A stretch of 64,000 bases of DNA, from positions 124,001 through 188,000 of the forward strand of contig JAVYIG010002355.1 of assembly GCA_035222895.1 (NCBI GenBank), in the 5' to 3' direction. Below are positions 25,359 to 37,100 of this stretch, one piece after another. Each line of letters begins with the position of its first letter. Positions within the stretch are counted from its first letter, which is position 1. The notes under the pieces were generated by a model. It searched no databases and was not told the origin of the DNA. It saw only the letters and a list, made by a program, of their open reading frames with translations. The translations under genes and the position numbers were made by a program. Source of the DNA: Strongylocentrotus droebachiensis. Its lineage: Eukaryota; Echinodermata; Echinoidea; Camarodonta; Strongylocentrotidae.

Positions 25359-27033
25359 AGGCGCGGATCCAGGATTTTCCAATAGGGGGGGCCTGAAATT
25401 TGAAAATTTACGCAGACCGTTTTTTCAAGGTCATATTAGAAGCACCATACCGGTACAATTTTTGACATTTTCATCGGGGGGGGGGGGGGGGGGGGGGGGC
25501 TATAACCTCTTGCCCGAAAAGGTCATTTTCTGGTTTCACAATTCGGCTAGCTAAGCGAGCAACAATTTGAGCATAATATATATTTTTTGAAAGTGTTATT
25601 TATCACCAAAATAAACGAGAAAAGATATCAAAAACTCATATTCGGGCATGCAGCTCGCTGCCCCCCCCCCACCCATTAATTTCATTAATTATTAGAGAAA
25701 GAAGACGATTTGTTGTACCATTCTCGACTCGTATTCCTTGTCTGAATTCAGTTTCCCCCCTCCCGCGCAAAGCGCGGAAGCTTTGACCTTTTATAGTTTA
25801 ATGAAATTATTAGAGAAAGATGATTCGTTGCTCCATTCTCGACTCTTAATCCTTGTCTGAATGTAGTACCCGACCCTCACCCCTCCCGCGCGAAGCGCGG
25901 AAGCTTTGACGTTTCATTAAATCATAAGGGAAAGGAGACGATTCTTTGTAACATTCTCGACTCTTAATCCTTGTTTGAATGCAGTTTCCCCCCCCCCCTC
26001 TCGCGCGAAGCGTGGACGCTTTGACCTTTCATTAAATTATTAGAGAAAGAAGACGATTCGTTGTACCATTCTCGACTCTTAATCCTTGTCTGAATTCAGT
26101 TTACTCCCGCCCGCGCGAAGCGCGGAAGCTTTGCCCTTTCATTAATTATTAGAGAAAGAAGATTTGTTGTACCATTCTCGACTCTTGTTACTTGACTGAA
26201 TTCAACCCCCCCCCCCCTCCCGCGCGAAGCACGGAAGCTTTGGCCTTTCATTAATTATTAAAGAAAGAAGATGATTCGTTGTTCCATTCTCGACTCTTAA
26301 TCCTTCTCTGAATTCAGTTTTCCCCCTCCCGCGCAAAGCGCAAAAGCTTAACGTTTCATTAAATTATTAGAGAAAGAATTGATTCGTTGTACTGTCATCG
26401 ACTCTTTATCCTTGTCTGAATGCAACCCCCCCCCCCCCGCGCGGAAGCTTTGACGTTTCATTAAATTATTAGAGAAAGAAGACGATTCGTTGTACCGTTC
26501 TCGACTCTTAATCCTTGTCTGAATTGAGTTCCCTCCCCCCCCCCCTCCCGCGCGAAGCGCGGAAGGTTTGACGTTTCATTACATAAGGGAAAGGAGACGA
26601 TTCTTTGTACAATTCTCGACTCTTAATCTTTGTCCGAATTCAGTTTTTCCCCGCCCGGGCGTAGCGCGTAAGCTTTGACGGTTTATTAAATATTAGAGAA
26701 AGAAAATGATTCGTTGTACCGTTCTCGAATCTTAATCCTTGTCTGAATTGAGTTCCCTCTCCCCCCCTCCCGCGCGAAGCGCGGGAGCTTTGACGTTTCA
26801 TTACATAAAGGAGACGATTCTTTGTACAATTCTCGACTCCCAATCCTTGTCTGAATTCAGTTGCCCCCCTCCTGAGCAATGCGCGGAAGCTTTGACATTT
26901 CATTAAATTATTAGAGAAAGAAGACGATTCGTTGTACCTTTCTCGACTTGTCAGAATTTTCAAAAATGTTTCTTTGTCTGCCCCTTTTTCGTCCTATGTC
27001 CTCTAACTGCCCCTACCGCCCCTGGCTACGCGC
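25359..27033. mobile_element. G-tract element with CAGGCGCG...CGCGCCTG ends
   Basis: The left end 'CAGGCGCGGATCCAGG' is followed by G runs (23 G near 25477). The right end is 'CCTGGCTACGCGCCTG', the imperfect inverse. Most of the interior is the minisatellite at 25640-26950. Similar ends occur at 27890-28139 and 29492-29636. Confidence 0.6.
25640..26950. repeat. Minisatellite of about 110 bp, around twelve copies
   Basis: Each unit has a C run, 'CCCGCGCGAAGCGCGGAAGC', 'TTTGACSTTTCATTAAATTA', 'TTAGAGAAAGAAGACGATTC', 'CTCGACTCTTAATCCTTGTC' and 'TGAATTCAGTT'. Copies recur every 95-120 bp. The CGCGCGAAGCGCG core is self-complementary. The open frames across it are incidental. Confidence 0.9.
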
Positions 27034-27767
27034 CTGCTTTAAAGGGAAAATGAAACAATCATGATTGTGATAGCACGCAATTAGGTTAGTAGAAATGAAA
27101 GGGAAAAAAGATCTATTACACCAACCATGGATAAATCACGGCCGGGAGCGTCATAGTTTTGTGTTATCGGGCGAGGGCCGGGGCGTAGCGACCAAGCGAG
27201 ATTTTGCAATGTTGAATGCTGAAATTATGCATTCTAGAAAATCCCTAAGCCCAATAACTTTCCGCTATATTTCTAAATTTCCTGGGGCTGCCTGCCGTAG
27301 CAACAAACAGAGTTGACAAAAGACTTAACTCCGTTTCGTTGAAGATCAGCCATGCATGCATCAGTTCTTTCGTCTTCTTTATTAATTATAATTGTGATTA
27401 AGTTATGATAAAACATCGATAGTTCTCGGTTTCGTTTTTTCTGGGACGCACTGTATATAGATAAAATGTAAAATTATATAGAGTCTATCCGGTTATCTCT
27501 TTGCCATTACTCGCCCAGATTTTACGAGAAGGGAAAAAAAAAGACACTTAATTTGTAACGGTATTAGTTCAATTTCTATATAAAAATACAATAGACAAGC
27601 CATGCAGCCCGATCGAATATCTATATACCTCGCTGTCTGACACTAGTATCCCATTTCTAAATTGTGCGTAAGAGAGAAGCGAGATAGGAAAAATACACAA
27701 TACCATCTCTGAAATGTTATTTCCTTATCAAAATATTTTAGAAGGTACTAAAAAGTCATTTTTAGGG

Positions 27768-28183
27768 CGGTATCTGAATTTCAAATTGTTTTTAGTCACT
27801 CGATATCATGCGTGAAATATGTATCATATGAGTTGCATCAACCGAAAAAGGAGGATCACAAATGTGTCATTAATTATTGATTGTTAATAAGTGGCGTACG
27901 CAGGATTTTTTCAAGGGGGGGGGGGGGTTTAACATTTTTAAATTGGGCCGAAAATTTCGCAACGACTCAGCCAGCCGCTGAATAAGCGGGGGGGGGGAGG
28001 GTAAGAGGACACTTTTTTTTTTTTTTGAAAAAAAAAAAAAAATTACCAAAGGGGGGGGGGGTTGCAACAAAATACACACATAAAAAATACCAAAGGGGGG
28101 GTTTAACCCCCCAACCCCCCCCCCCTGCGTATGCGCCTGATAACATCGATATTTCTCTGTTTCGTTTTTTCTGGGACGCACTG
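27768..28183. mobile_element. Right half of a CAGTGCGTCCCA fold-back element, interrupted
   Basis: Sequence from 'GGGCGGTATCTGAATTTCAA' through 'GAGTTGCATCAACCG' to 'GTTTTTTCTGGGACGCACTG' matches the right arm of 59263-60037. It is split by the G-tract element at 27890-28139. Confidence 0.7.
27890..28139. mobile_element. G-tract element, 250 bp
   Basis: 'GTGGCGTACGCAGG' at the left and 'CCTGCGTATGCGCCTG' at the right flank runs of G and C (27915-27927, 28051-28060, 28109-28124). It is inserted in the fold-back element arm. Confidence 0.65.
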
Positions 28184-28721
28184 TATATTTAGGTATTTTG
28201 CTGTTTCTGATTCTAAATTTGTTTCCACGAAGTTGACGTTATTCCAAAATATATATTTTTTCAATAAAACTAAAATACACTCGCGGCACCCTGGTTGAAA
28301 AAACACTATACTATTATCTAAATGTAATGGGGTAGAATATAGACCGGAAGGGGAGTATGCCCCTTAATTGCGGCTTGCCTCTTTAGAGTGGGAAAATGTT
28401 TGCATTTTAAGGTGAAACGGATCGAAACACGTACTTGCCTCTTTTACTCCTATCTCCATTCCTTATTTTTTTCTGCTGTTATTCAGTGAGGGGGGGGGGG
28501 GGGGTTATAGCGAACCCGATTTTATAGAGCGACCGGGTGTACATAGCTGCTGATTTATCAAGCTCTCTTATTTTTATTCCACAGACAGTGGAACGACGTG
28601 TTTGGTGATAAAATGCGGAGCAAGAACTTTTTGAGAACGAGCTTATCGAAGCACTCTCAAAGAAATCTACTCTGTCTGTTTGGAATCCTACATGATCAAA
28701 TATGTCATCCTCCTTAATCAA

Positions 28722-30358
28722 GGGCGGCCGAGCGACTTCCAAAGTGGGGGGGGGGCACCAAGAAAAAAGGGCACTTTCTGGGAAGAAAGGGCACCTACAA
28801 AGGGAAATCTCAAAGCGAAAATATACAATTTTTTAGAAATTGGTATATACCCATACATTGTGATTACAACAATCAGGGATGATTTCAGTATTTGTTTCAC
28901 TTTATACACCATACAAGATAATGTTTAAGCATCATGTCTTGCAGTTGGGTTTGATTTGGTCTTACAATTTTATTGTTGCGAGCGAGGCGAAGCGAGCGAG
29001 GAAAAAGAATAAGATTTGTGAGGTCGCAGTGCGAAAACTTACATCTTATAAAGAGGAAAAAACCCAATCCTAAAAGGGTTATAAGCACATTCTCATAACG
29101 GAAGACTGAAAAAACCTTTGATAAGTAACATAAGTATATCAGCTTTGGGGGAAATTGCTCTTAGTCGCTTGAAATTAGATAGGGCGCGTTTTAAACGCGC
29201 AAAATGATGAGAGAAAAGGGTACACTTAGTCAGGAAAGAAAAGGAGCATGTGCCAAAGTACAAAGAGTAATTATCAGAGGTGAAAATGGGGCACTTCTTA
29301 CATTCTCCAAGAGAGGCACTCACAAGGAAATATGCATTTGTCGACGGAAAAGGAGGCCCCATCAGTTTTTGATATGGGCATTTACAAGATATTATTTATA
29401 TTGTTAAGAGGGAAATTATCAGAGGTGAAAAGAGGCACTTATCGCACCTGAAAAGGGGCAATGACCAGATATAAAAAGTGGCACTTAGGGGCAGGCACGT
29501 AGCCAGAGATTGATGTTTGGGGGGCACATACATGTAATCGATCGAGGTAAAAAAAAAGGGGGTCTGTTCAACCGATCTTGGAAATTTAGGGGGGCACGTG
29601 CCCCCCGTGCCCTCCCGTGGCTACGTGCCTGCTTAGGGGAATGAAAAGGGACACTTGTAATAAAGGAAAATGTGCATTAGTTAAAAGAAAATGGGCACCG
29701 ATCAGATTTTAAAGGGGCATTTATCTGAGGTAAAGGGGGCACTTATCTGAAGTGAAAAGGAGTAACTTCTCGTACCTGAAAGGGCCAATTACCAGAGAAG
29801 GGACACTTATGAGAGTGGAAGGGGCTCTTTTTTAACGGGGCACTTATCGTTAGGAAAAAAGGGCACTTATTAGAAAGGAAAAAGGGCACATGTGAAAATT
29901 TAAGGTGCGCTTATCCGAGTTAAAATGGGGGAAGTTATTAAAAGGGGAACTTCTTACAAAGGAAAAGGGGCACTTGTCAAAGTAAAAGAGGCACGTACCT
30001 CTCATTTTTAAATAGGACAGTTATCAGAGGTGAAGGGGGCACTTATCAAAAGTGAAAAGAGGCACTTCTCGTACCTAACTAGGGGCACTTACTAGAGATT
30101 AAAAAGGGCACCTATGAGAATGGAAAATGGACACTTATTGCAAAGGAAAATGGGGACTTGTCAGAGGAAAAGGGGCACGTGTCCAAAAAAGGGGCACTAA
30201 TCAGAGTTGAAAAAGGGAAGGGGCACTTTTACAAATTAATAGGGGCACATGTCAAAGTAAAAGGGGCACTTTTCCTATTTAAAAAGGGGCCCTTTTCGGG
30301 TGCATGAAAAAAGTTGGGGGGGGGGCACTGTGCCCCCCTGCCCCCCCCGGGAGGGCCG
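28722..30358. repeat. Array of short 'AAAAGGGGCACTTATCAGAG' repeats
   Basis: Imperfect 25-35 bp repeats of the form GGGGCAC-TTATC-AGAG-TGAAAA run for 1.6 kb. They are bounded by 'AGGGCGGCCG' with a G run at the left and by a C run with 'GGGAGGGCCGCC' at the right. Shorter stretches of the same repeat occur at 49270-49450. No gene is present; the open frames are incidental. Confidence 0.8.
29492..29636. mobile_element. Small G-tract element nested in the repeat array
   Basis: The ends 'GGCAGGCACGTAGCCA' and 'TGGCTACGTGCCTGC' are near-perfect inverses about 145 bp apart. The interior 'GGGGGGCACGTGCCCCCC' is itself palindromic. Confidence 0.75.
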
Positions 30359-30364
30359 CCTCTG

Positions 30365-31596
30365 TCCTTAATCATACGTTTCTTTTATAGCCAAAGGTTG
30401 CCAAATGCATTGTCAAGTTACCATTTTTTAAGTATTTGATCTGTAACTTTTTGTACTGTTTCCTCGAATCATAAGTAAAACGTTTCCACCTCATCAACCC
30501 TAGCCTTTTGACATTGAAGGCCTCGTGACTCTGGCTATTTTCCACCCAAATCAGCGGCTGGGATGAATCTAGAGACCCATGAACGCGCGATCGAGTGGCG
30601 GTACAAAAAAAAAAAAAAAAAAAAAAAGTGGAAGCATGGCAGCATGCTATGAATAATACAAAACCTCAACAAAACAATTACCACAATGAAAGGAGATGCA
30701 TGTTGAGTAATATATTAAATAGGTATAATTCGGAGGGGGGGGGGGGGGGGTGAGACGGAGAGTAATAGTAATAATAGTTTGTCATCATTAACTCATAACC
30801 ATATATTCTAAGTAGGTGGTGATCTTTCTTCTCTCTTTTTTTTTTAATCACAGAGGTAACGTTTCTGATCCAAATTGGCAACACTTAGCAAAGTTAGCAC
30901 CAATCTGTCACGAGAAAGTTAACAAGAAGCAAAAAGAGAAAATATTAAATTTGTATAACTTAGAATTAAGAAAAAATATAATACAATCATGAACTTAAAT
31001 AATTTCAAATATATTCATCATCTAAAAACAATATTTACTAGGTACTAATCATTAAATATGCACAGATACTAGATCGAGGTTCTATTGTGCAGCAGAGGGA
31101 CTTTTGTTCCAAAAACGACCCGACAAAGCTATCACAAAAAGTGAAAATGGGGAAAAAACACAAGAAGCATCACAGGTCAGAACGAAAGGAAATTGATGGT
31201 AAGATATTTGAATTTGAATTTTGAAATTTGAAGGTTTAACTTAAGTTAGCTATGTATTTTTGAGAGTCTGTTTGTTAGCTTCAATTCAGCCTTCACGGCT
31301 ACAGCCTCCACTCAGGAGGCCACATGAAGAAGGACGTATGGGACTGATATTGGCGCTAGTTCAGAGGTCTAGCCAAAATTTGACCCGTAACTCCGGCGTG
31401 GAGATACCCTACTAAAACATACCCAAAAAGAAGTAAATATTCATCAAATGTCCAAATAAAGGGTTAAAATTCAATATGTTTGTTAACTGTTTCGTGTAGT
31501 ACTAGTTTCGTGTACATTTTCATATTTTTTTCCGAGTATTTTTCCTAAAAACAAAGACTTATTTTTATAGACCTATTATTAGTCTAATAGTCTATA
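30365..31596 (+). repeat. Segmental duplication unit A, distal copy (carries exon 1)
   Basis: About 1.23 kb, from 'GTCCTTAATCATACGTTTC' to 'AGTCTAATAGTCTA', is repeated almost identically at 32881-34110. Differences are mainly in A and G homopolymer lengths. The unit includes the putative promoter, 5' UTR and first coding exon of the BRD7/BRD9-like gene. Confidence 0.95.
31147..31198 (+). CDS. Distal duplicate of BRD7/BRD9-like coding exon 1
   Basis: It encodes MGKKHKKHHRSERKEID plus one base, followed by a GTAAG donor. It is identical in coding sequence to the proximal exon 1 at 33660-33711. The basic MGKKHKKH start is the BRD7 N-terminus. Either copy could splice to exon 2 at 35482 with the same protein outcome, so the pair could act as alternative promoters. 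Whether the distal copy is transcribed cannot be told from sequence. Confidence 0.75.
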
Positions 31597-32371
31597 GAGT
31601 AAAGTACCCGGTTTTCGGCCACTTAAGACAAAATTCTATTTATTGGACTCTTTACTTCCTATTTATTATCATTTCTTGTTCAAATCATGAAGCAAATATT
31701 ATTATTATTTAAACAAAAAAAGAATCCCCCCAAAAAATCACGAATTGCCATGACAATATTCATTTCAATTTTCACTGTTTTGGAGCCGGTTATCGGCCGA
31801 GCGTTTCAGTTTACGGCCGCATGTACAAAGTCAATAGGAAGCGCGCGCGCGCGCCGTGCGTTTCTGCTCTGATGTATAGCACAAGCGGGCGGAGCAGGTA
31901 TCCCACGCCGGAGCTCCCGGGTGCTCGCCTGGCCGAATACAGGCACAGCAGTGATCGGAAGTTGGAATCTGAATTAGACGGACATATCGTGTGTGCGTCG
32001 CGGTGTGCGGCTGCATTGAATTAATACATGCGATGAGATACTTTTGAGCTTGCGACCAGCACAAAATCGGGCTCTATATCTGAAAAATACTTGAAATAAA
32101 GCTCATTTTATGGTACCCATATTTCTTACATACACGCGTAAGAAACTCGATTTTTCAGATTTGGGTAGCGGGACCGCCGATTACATCGCTAAAATGTGAT
32201 ATTTTAGGATATATTTTTCATTGCAAATGTGGTTCTTCAGTGACACTGGCATGGTATGGTATGTGTGGGATATGTGTTATGCTATTATGCGATGTATTTT
32301 AAAGTGATTTTACCATGTATCCAACCAATTGGCCGAAAACCGGAGCTGACCGATTACCGGGTACTTTACTC
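31597..32371. mobile_element. TA-target inverted-repeat element, copy B1
   Basis: 775 bp with termini 'GAGTAAAGTACCCGG' and its exact inverse 'CCGGGTACTTTACTC', flanked by TA. The duplicated locus at 34103-34115 reads 'CTATAGTATAGAG' without the element. B1 therefore inserted after the segmental duplication and duplicated TA. No transposase frame is present. TA targeting suggests mobilisation by a Tc1/mariner-type enzyme. Confidence 0.88.
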
Positions 32372-32378
32372 TAGTATA

Positions 32379-32880
32379 GAGTAAAGGACCCGGTTTTCGG
32401 CCACTTAAGACAAAATCCTATTTTTTGGACTCTTTACTTCCTATTTATTATCATTTTTTGTTCAAATCATGAAGTAAATATTATTATTAGAGTCTATTTA
32501 AACAAAAAAAGAATCCCAGAAAAAAATCACGAATTGCCATGACAATATTCATTTCAATTTTCACTGTTTTGGAGCCAGTTATCGGCATAGTGTACCAGTT
32601 TTCGGACGCATGTACAAAGTCAATAGAAGCGCTCGCGCGCGCCGTGCGTTTCCGCGCTGATGTATAGCACAAGCGGGGGGAGCAGGTATCCCACGCCGGA
32701 GCTCCCGGGTGCTCGCCTGGCCGAAGACAGGCACAGCGGTGATCGGAAGTTGGAATCTGAATTAGACAGACATATCGTGTGTGCGTGGCGGGGTCCGGCT
32801 GCATTGACTTAATACATGCGATGAGATACTTTTGAGCTTGCGACCAACACAAAATCGGGCTCTAAATCTGAAAAATACTT
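32379..32880. mobile_element. TA-target element, truncated copy B2
   Basis: It follows B3 (34115-34895) nearly identically from 'GAGTAAAGGACCCGG' to 'TCTGAAAAATACTT'. There it is cut off by the start of duplication unit A at 32881. The cut marks the junction of the tandem segmental duplication. Confidence 0.88.
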
Positions 32881-34110
32881 GTCCTTAATCATACGTTTCT
32901 TTTATAGCCAAAGGTTGCCAAATGCATTGTCAAGTTACCATTTTTTAAGTATTTGATCTGTAACTTTTTGTACTGTTTCCTCGAATCATAAGTAAAACGT
33001 TTCCACCTCATCAACCCTAGCCTTTTGACATTGAAGGCCTCGTGACTCTGGCTATTTTCCACCCAAATCAGCGGCTGGGATGAATCTAGAGACCCATGAA
33101 CGCGCGATCGAGTGGCGGTACAAAAAAAAAAAAAAAAAAAAAAAGTGGAAGCATGGCAGCATGCTATGAATAATACAAAACCTCAACAAAACAATTACCA
33201 CAATGAAAGGAGATGCATGTTGAGTAATATATTAAATAGGTATAATTCGGAGGGGGGGGGGGGTGAGACGGAGAGTAATAGTAATAATAGTTTGTCATCA
33301 TTAACTCATAACCATATATTCTAAGTAGGTGGTGATCTTTCTTCTCTCTTTTTTTTTTAATCACAGAGGTAACGTTTCTGATCCAAATTGGCAACACTTA
33401 GCAAAGTTAGCACCAATCTGTCACGAGAAAGTTAACAAGAAGCAAAAAGAGAAAATATTAAATTTGTATAACTTAGAATTAAGAAAAAATATAATACAAT
33501 CATGAACTTAAATAATTTCAAATATATTCATCATCTAAAAACAATATTTACTAGGTACTAATCATTAAATATGCACAGATACTAGATCGAGGTTCTATTG
33601 TGCAGCAGAGGGACTTTTGTTCCAAAAACGACCCGACAAAGCTATCACAAAAAGTGAAAATGGGGAAAAAACACAAGAAGCATCACAGGTCAGAACGAAA
33701 GGAAATTGATGGTAAGATATTTGAATTTGAATTTTGAAATTTGAAGGTTTAACTTAAGTTAGCTATGTATTTTTGAGAGTCTGTTTGTTAGCTTCAATTC
33801 AGCCTTCACGGCTACAGCCTCCACTCAGGAGGCCACATGAAGAAGGACGTATGGGACTGATATTGGCGCTAGTTCAGAGGTCTAGCCAAAATTTGACCCG
33901 TAACTCCGGCGTGGAGATACCCTACTAAAACATACCCAAAAAGAAGTAAATATTCATCAAATGTCCAAATAAAGGGTTAAAATTCAATATGTTTGTTAAC
34001 TGTTTCGTGTAGTACTAGTTTCGTGTACATTTTCATATTTTTTTCCGAGTATTTTTCCTAAAAACAAAGACTTATTTTTATAGACCTATTATTAGTCTAA
34101 TAGTCTATAG
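32881..34110 (+). repeat. Segmental duplication unit A, proximal copy
   Basis: Second copy of 30365-31596. It is offset by about 2.5 kb and carries the proximal exon 1 at 33660-33711. Confidence 0.95.
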
Positions 34111-37100
34111 TATAGAGTAAAGGACCCGGTTTTCGGCCACTTAAGACAAAATCCTATTTTTTGGACTCTTTACTTCCTATTTATTATCATTTTTTGTTCA
34201 AATCATGAAGTAAATATTATTATTAGAGTCTATTTAAACAAAAAAAGAATCCCAGAAAAAAATCACGAATTGCCATGACAATATTCATTTCAATTTTCAC
34301 TGTTTTGGAGCCAGTTATCGGCATAGTGTACCAGTTTTCGGACGCATGTACAAAGTCAATAGAAGCGCTCGCGCGCGCCGTGCGTTTCCGCGCTGATGTA
34401 TAGCACAAGCGGGGGGAGCAGGTATCCCACGCCGGAGCTCCCGGGTGCTCGCCTGGCCGAAGACAGGCACAGCGGTGATCGGAAGTTGGAATCTGAATTA
34501 GACAGACATATCGTGTGTGCGTGGCGGGGTCCGGCTGCATTGACTTAATACATGCGATGAGATACTTTTGAGCTTGCGACCAACACAAAATCGGGCTCTA
34601 AATCTGAAAAATACTTGACATAAAGCTCATTTTATGGTACCCATATTTCTTACATACACGCGTAAGAAACTCGATTTTTCAGATTTGGGTAGCGGGACCG
34701 CCGATTACATCGCTAAAATGTGATATTTTAGGATATATTTTCCATTGCAAATGTGGTTCTTCAGTGACTCTGGCATGGTATGGTATGTGTGGGATATGTG
34801 ATATGCTATTATGCGATGTATTTTAAAGGGATTTTACCATGCATCCAATGGATCGGCCGAAAACTGGAGCTGTCCGATTACCGGCTCCTTTACTCTAGAC
34901 TAGATCTAGACTATTCTAGGTCTAATGCACTTTCTCACAGGATTCACAGCAAACTGAAGCACAATACAATTACATACTGTCCCGACGGTCGGGTTTGGGC
35001 GCGCGCGTGTGTTAAGTTAGCGACTGTAATCTTAGTGTACGGTCTCTAACTGAACACACGCGCTTGCCCGCCTGCACCTCACCGTCAGTACGGTATGCAA
35101 TTGTATCGTGCTGCAGTTTGATTGAAGCCAAAATAGTAATGTCCTAAGTAAGTAAACTCCTATGTTTTCACATTCAAATTATGTGGAGTTCAATATTCAT
35201 GACATGATGAAGGATGTACATTTCATTAATGAACTTTCTCTTACAATTTGTTCAGTCAGTTTTTGTTTGTTTCTATGGTTATGACTAGCATGCTTAAGAC
35301 TTCTATTTGTTGCATGCTTTCCTCTTGTGGGGTCAATTTTATCTTAGGTGCAACATTAAATTGGGAAATCATTAGTAAAACAAAGTTTCATGAAGATAAT
35401 GATTTTTCTTGACATGGTAATGTCATCAGCATCAATGAAAACAAAAGTTCCTTGAAGATAATAACTTTTCTTGACACGTAGATGGAACGCCTGACAAGCC
35501 TGACAGATCATCATCAGAGCCTCCGCTCAGATTGGTTCTTAAGGTTGGACCAGAGAACATCATGACGGCTTCACCTAGCTCGGATCATTTCAGTACAGCA
35601 GCTGATTCACCAGCTACACCTGACACAGAATACAGACATTCTCATCATAAGAAGAAGAAGAAAAAGAAGAGGAATAGTGATCATGATAGAAAGAGGGTAA
35701 GAATTTTCTTTCTCCATGTTAAGATTTCTATATGTTGCCCGCTTCCTCTTGTGGGGTCAAATTTATCTTTGGTGCAACATTAAATAAGGTAATCATTAGT
35801 AAAACAAAGTTTTCTGAAGATAATGACTGATAGAAAGAGGGTAAGAGTTTTTTTCTCCATTTTTCTTGGAATGTTTTTCATTCATTCTATATTTCTGATC
35901 TCATCCATACTGATGTACCTTGTAAATAAAGCTTGCCTCCTTGCCTCATTATATGATCTTCTATTTTTGTCACTTATGATAAAATAGAAAATACATTGTA
36001 ATGTAAGTCAGTCACTCATGAGTGCTCATAATTCAAGCATATCTGGACAAGCTTTTTACGTAATTAAGTTCATTGATTGATAACATCAAGAAGCATGAAG
36101 CACATTGATTTCTATACCAGTAGTTGTGGCAAATTTGATTCTAGAGTGTACTTCTAGGAAACCATGTGCAATGTAACTGACAATGTGATCACAGTCATTA
36201 AACAAAAAAAAACTATTTATAGATAATTTCTAAATCACGTATTCGTGACCCACGTGTACACTTGCTTTGTTTCCTTTATGCTTCGTTCACCATCTTTTAA
36301 TATAGACGGTGCATATCTTCTTTACGTGGCTGTTTTGGTGTTTTTCAATGTAAAAAAAATCAATATGATGAGACTGTATTCCTTCATTCTTGTGAAACAA
36401 TTTTGTAATTACTGTGTTATCTTGTGACGATTGCTTTTTATCAGACATCGGCTCACTTTGAGACGAGCCAGTCAGCCACACCGGAGCCTGATACACAGGA
36501 TGACGATGAGTATGAAGGGAGCGAGGAAGCGATGGAAGAAGGGGCGTGGTCTGATCATCCACCCACCAAGAAAATGTTACTTTCGATCCACGAAAGACGA
36601 GCTAACCCTACAAGACATTGTAAAGATGAAGCACCAGGTAATTACAGGGCCAGGTTTCATTAAAAATTATATCAATAATAAATCCCAAAATTCTGTAAGA
36701 CATTTGCTCTTATCCAATCAAATACAAGGACTTCAGGAGCTAACAGTTTTTGTTACTTGTCATTGATAACAAGTTTTATGAAACAGGGCCCAGATCCCTA
36801 CAAAGTCACTTTGAATCTTGCAATAATATTATCTCAATTGAAGGCAGAGTATTTTACTGACACTACTTCAGATTTCTGAATACGGCAATCTGCTGCTCAC
36901 AATGTCTTGATGTGTCGACGGCCATGTCTCATAAAACATCACTAACTGATGATGCGCGCAAGGTGATGCTTGGGTACAGGAACCGGAAATCGCTCTATAT
37001 ACGCCTTCACCAAAAGATGGCGCAATTGAACATACATTACAGCAGTGGTAGCATTATAAAATAACCTGGCTTTAGGTGTAAATATAACACTGGTGGCATT

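Larger units (their letters stand above)
25157..27453. mobile_element. Fold-back element (CAGTGCGTCCCA family) expanded by an inserted G-tract element
   Basis: The left end reads 'CAATGCGTCACAGAAAAAAC' and the right end 'GTTTTTTCTGGGACGCACTG', both next to TA. The arms continue into 'ATCGATGTTTTATCATAACT' and its inverse. This matches 59263-60037, but the interior is replaced by an inserted element and minisatellite (25359-27033), giving 2.3 kb. No transposase is seen. Confidence 0.75.

Noticed and set aside
25345..30310. Short frames rich in Gly, Pro or Lys in the repeat mosaic
   Set aside because: They follow homopolymer runs and minisatellites, change frame between units, and match no protein family.
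32487..34588. Identical 121-codon minus-strand frames
   Set aside because: They are two copies of the same TA-target transposon (B2, B3) and have no recognised domain; B1 has the frame disrupted.
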